This document shows, piece by piece, positions 30,705 to 32,210 of a stretch of 32,210 bases of DNA. Position numbers and translations under genes: made by a program. Within the stretch, counting starts at the first letter, position 1. Every line of letters begins with the position of its first letter. Origin of the DNA: Treponema_I sp045616125 (lineage in GTDB: Bacteria; Spirochaetota; Spirochaetia; Treponematales; Treponemataceae); contig JAZLGC010000004.1 in the NCBI GenBank assembly GCA_045616125.1, forward strand, positions 1 to 32,210, in the 5' to 3' direction. The notes beneath the pieces were generated by a model. It saw only the letters and a program-made list of their open reading frames with translations. It was not told where the DNA came from and made no database searches.

Positions 30705-31943
30705 ATGCGTTTTGATTTTACGGAATTGTTGTATGCCTTGTCTTTTGCACTGGATGCAGTTGAAATTGAACTGACCGGCGTAAAAACTGAACACGGTAAG
30801 CGCGTTGCCTATCTCTCCTGTCTTATGGGAAATGCCATTGGCTTTACCGGCCCTGAACTGGTAGAATTTGTGGGCTGTGCCATTCTGCATGATAATGCCA
30901 TTGCAGAATATATCCGCGAAGAATTCAACAACGATTATGCTGCGGCCGGGGCTGCCCAACAGGAACCCGGCATGCCAAAAATCGATACCAAAATCCACTG
31001 TCTTGCCGGTGAACGTAACTGTTCTCTTCTGCCATTCCGTACTGACGTAAAAAACATCATTCTGTATCATCACAGTACCTTGCTGGAAAAGCCTGCCGCC
31101 CTCAGCCAGACCACCTTTGTAAAAAGTCAGATTGTACGCCTGGCTGACTACGTTGATACCATCGGAAACCTTACGGCCATTACCGAACCGGCTTTTGCTG
31201 CAATCGTTAGCCATCTTGAAAGCCTTGCGGACCTGGAATATCCACAATTCGTCATCGACCTGTTCCGTAACAGTGTTCACTATGCAGATCTGCAGCTGAT
31301 GAATGAAAAAGGGGTAGAGAACCTGCTGCGCTCAAGAGTCCCCTCTGAAGTAGAAGATTTTTCTGATCAGGAAGTCCGCAATATTGCCCAAACCTTTGCC
31401 CGCATTGTGGACTATAAATCATCATTTACCAAAAATCACTCGCTGGGGGTGGCTTCCATTGCGGACATCATGGCCACAGAATATGACTATGAGCCTGAAC
31501 ATCAGAGCCGCTTCCACTTTGCCGCCGCCTTTCATGACATTGGAAAACTGATCATTCCCAATGACATTCTGGAAAAACCGGACAAATTGACTACGGAAGA
31601 ATTCGTGCAGATGAAAACTCATGCCTATGCAACCTACCAGGTGCTGGAACAAATTCCCGGCCTTACGGACATTGCGGTGCTGGCGTCCCGTCATCACGAA
31701 AAACTGGATGGTTCAGGCTATCCCTTTGGGCTTTCTGAACCCCAGTTGAGTTTTGACGAAAAACTGCTGGCAGTCATCGATATTTACCAGGCCCTGACAG
31801 AAAACCGCCCGTACAAAGAGGGCTTTTCCCACGAGAAAACCATGGGCATCTTGTATGACATGGTAGAAAAAGGCCAGCTTGATGCATCCATGGTAGCTGA
31901 CATCAATAGGGTTATGGGAGATGGCGGAGTAAGAAAAACTTGA
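30705..31943 (+). CDS. Tandem HD-domain protein with C-terminal HD-GYP
   Basis: A 412-residue cytosolic protein with no membrane segment and two HD halves. N-terminal half: EHGKRVAYLS (His30), CAILHDNAI (His62, Asp63), ILYHHSTLLEKP (His122, His123) and VRLADYVD (Asp148) keep the metal ligands, but the GYP loop is lost. C-terminal half: NHSLGVASIAD (His245), FHDIGKLIIP (His277, Asp278) and HHEKLDGSGYP (330-340) form a complete HD-GYP domain expected to degrade c-di-GMP. The N-terminal half may be regulatory or hydrolyse another nucleotide. I prefer the ATG at 30705 to the GTG two codons upstream because of the -10 spacing. It is the second HD-GYP protein in the window. Confidence 0.85.
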   Translation: MRFDFTELLYALSFALDAVEIELTGVKTEHGKRVAYLSCLMGNAIGFTGPELVEFVGCAILHDNAIAEYIREEFNNDYAAAGAAQQEPGMPKIDTKIHCLAGERNCSLLPFRTDVKNIILYHHSTLLEKPAALSQTTFVKSQIVRLADYVDTIGNLTAITEPAFAAIVSHLESLADLEYPQFVIDLFRNSVHYADLQLMNEKGVENLLRSRVPSEVEDFSDQEVRNIAQTFARIVDYKSSFTKNHSLGVASIADIMATEYDYEPEHQSRFHFAAAFHDIGKLIIPNDILEKPDKLTTEEFVQMKTHAYATYQVLEQIPGLTDIAVLASRHHEKLDGSGYPFGLSEPQLSFDEKLLAVIDIYQALTENRPYKEGFSHEKTMGILYDMVEKGQLDASMVADINRVMGDGGVRKT

Positions 31944-32057
31944 TTCCTGCTGTTGTTTATATGTAAAACGACAGAAATCTATGCTTTATCTTACTGAGAA
32001 TCCGTGGTACGCAGTTGACGGTTAGGATTGTGGATTAAACAGGGACAGGGGCAACGA

Positions 32058-32168
32058 CTCTCCAAAAAGGGAGACAATATGTTGTGACTCCTGATTTTTG
32101 CAAAAACGAGGATTTTGCTTCACAATTGGGATAGAACAAAACTCAATTAAGAAGCATTACCTAAATGC
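32058..32168 (+). ncRNA. Candidate IS110 bridge RNA region
   Basis: Four consecutive hairpins in 111 nt upstream of the recombinase start. CTC-TCC/GGGAG with an A5 loop (32058-32073). TTGTGA/TCACAA (32082-32087, 32120-32125) enclosing TCCT/AGGA and a TTTTTGCAAAAA palindrome. AATTGGG/CTCAATT (32124-32130, 32142-32148, one G-U). GCATT/AATGC (32154-32158, 32164-32168). A short 5' stem followed by larger stems with internal loops is the general plan of IS110 bridge RNAs. Which loops read target and donor cannot be determined without the other element end. Confidence 0.45.
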
Positions 32169-32184
32169 AAAAAAGGAGCACAAC

Positions 32185-32210
32185 ATGACAAGTATAATCT
32201 ATGTAGGAAT
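32185..32210 (+). CDS. IS110-family transposase/recombinase, N-terminal fragment at window edge
   Basis: Eight codons plus two bases: MTSIIYVG followed by AT-, so the next residue is Ile or Met. IS110-family DEDD recombinases typically open with a short lead and VG(M/I)DVHK or VGIDVSK, whose Asp is the first catalytic acidic residue. The fragment stops just before that Asp. AAAGGAG lies 6 nt upstream, a strong ribosome binding site. With so few residues the call rests on this motif plus the structured noncoding leader. Confidence 0.6.

Larger units (their letters stand above)
31944..32210 (+). mobile_element. Leading end of an IS110-family insertion sequence (cut by the window edge)
   Basis: The last 26 bases start a gene whose encoded N-terminus (MTSIIYVG) matches the opening of IS110-family DEDD recombinases. 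About 240 bp of gene-free DNA precede it, as expected of the long noncoding end of these elements. IS110 elements usually lack long terminal inverted repeats, so the exact left boundary cannot be set. It lies somewhere between the stop at 31943 and about 32050. Confidence 0.6.

Noticed and set aside
1..32210. tRNA or rRNA genes
   Set aside because: Intergenic gaps are short, and reading them showed no cloverleaf ends, CCA termini or rRNA-like sequence.

Overview
The window looks like a chromosomal segment of a host-associated spirochaete, most likely a Treponema. The clues are a PUR-domain protein closely resembling Borrelia BpuR, a 7TM/SpoIIE-type phosphatase with an N-terminal lipoprotein-like signal, two HD-GYP proteins, a Pr6Pr-like membrane protein, relaxed lipobox usage, and gene starts that mix strong AGGAGG ribosome binding sites with apparently leaderless ATGs. 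This taxonomic call is an inference from gene content; there is no rRNA or other marker here.

Layout. 1-447 is an edge of accessory DNA: a small basic protein and what looks like the 5' stub of a secreted-protein gene. 435-6186 (minus strand) holds a membrane SpoIIE phosphatase, then an operon read as GT-B-like protein, TetR regulator, GPH-type sugar transporter. That operon is preceded by a -35/-10 promoter with a TetR-type palindrome at its expected start point. 6447-11056 (plus) is a five-gene string: phosphoribosyltransferase, large secreted beta-rich protein, small secreted acidic protein, membrane-anchored protein, RNase HII. It ends in a bidirectional terminator shared with the PUR-domain gene. 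11709-16053 contains a zinc-ribbon protein, a phosphohexomutase, a divergent ThyX-like protein and a double-ACT/metallo-beta-lactamase fusion. 16138-20621 (plus) is a second string: GH127 beta-L-arabinofuranosidase, SGNH hydrolase, membrane protein, NUDIX hydrolase, HExxH membrane protein. 20646-24082 (minus) has a Tet(M)/EF-G-like GTPase, a ZIP transporter and a Pr6Pr-like protein.

24248-26440 is an AT-rich accessory island: an uncharacterised three-gene cassette (52 aa, TM2-domain protein, 54 aa), four inverted repeats in about 100 bp, and a decayed AAA-ATPase/PD-(D/E)XK pseudogene. 26520-31943 returns to core-like genes: a YczE/YitT-like membrane protein, HAMP/HD-GYP protein, DAACS symporter, nitroreductase and a tandem HD/HD-GYP protein.

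The right edge (31944-32210) appears to be the leading end of an IS110-family element. The first eight codons of a recombinase (MTSIIYVG) follow a strong ribosome binding site, and the preceding noncoding DNA packs four hairpins into about 110 nt, as expected of a bridge-RNA locus. The other main observation is that several genes lacking a Shine-Dalgarno sequence have a -10-like hexamer exactly 6 nt before the ATG, which predicts leaderless mRNAs.
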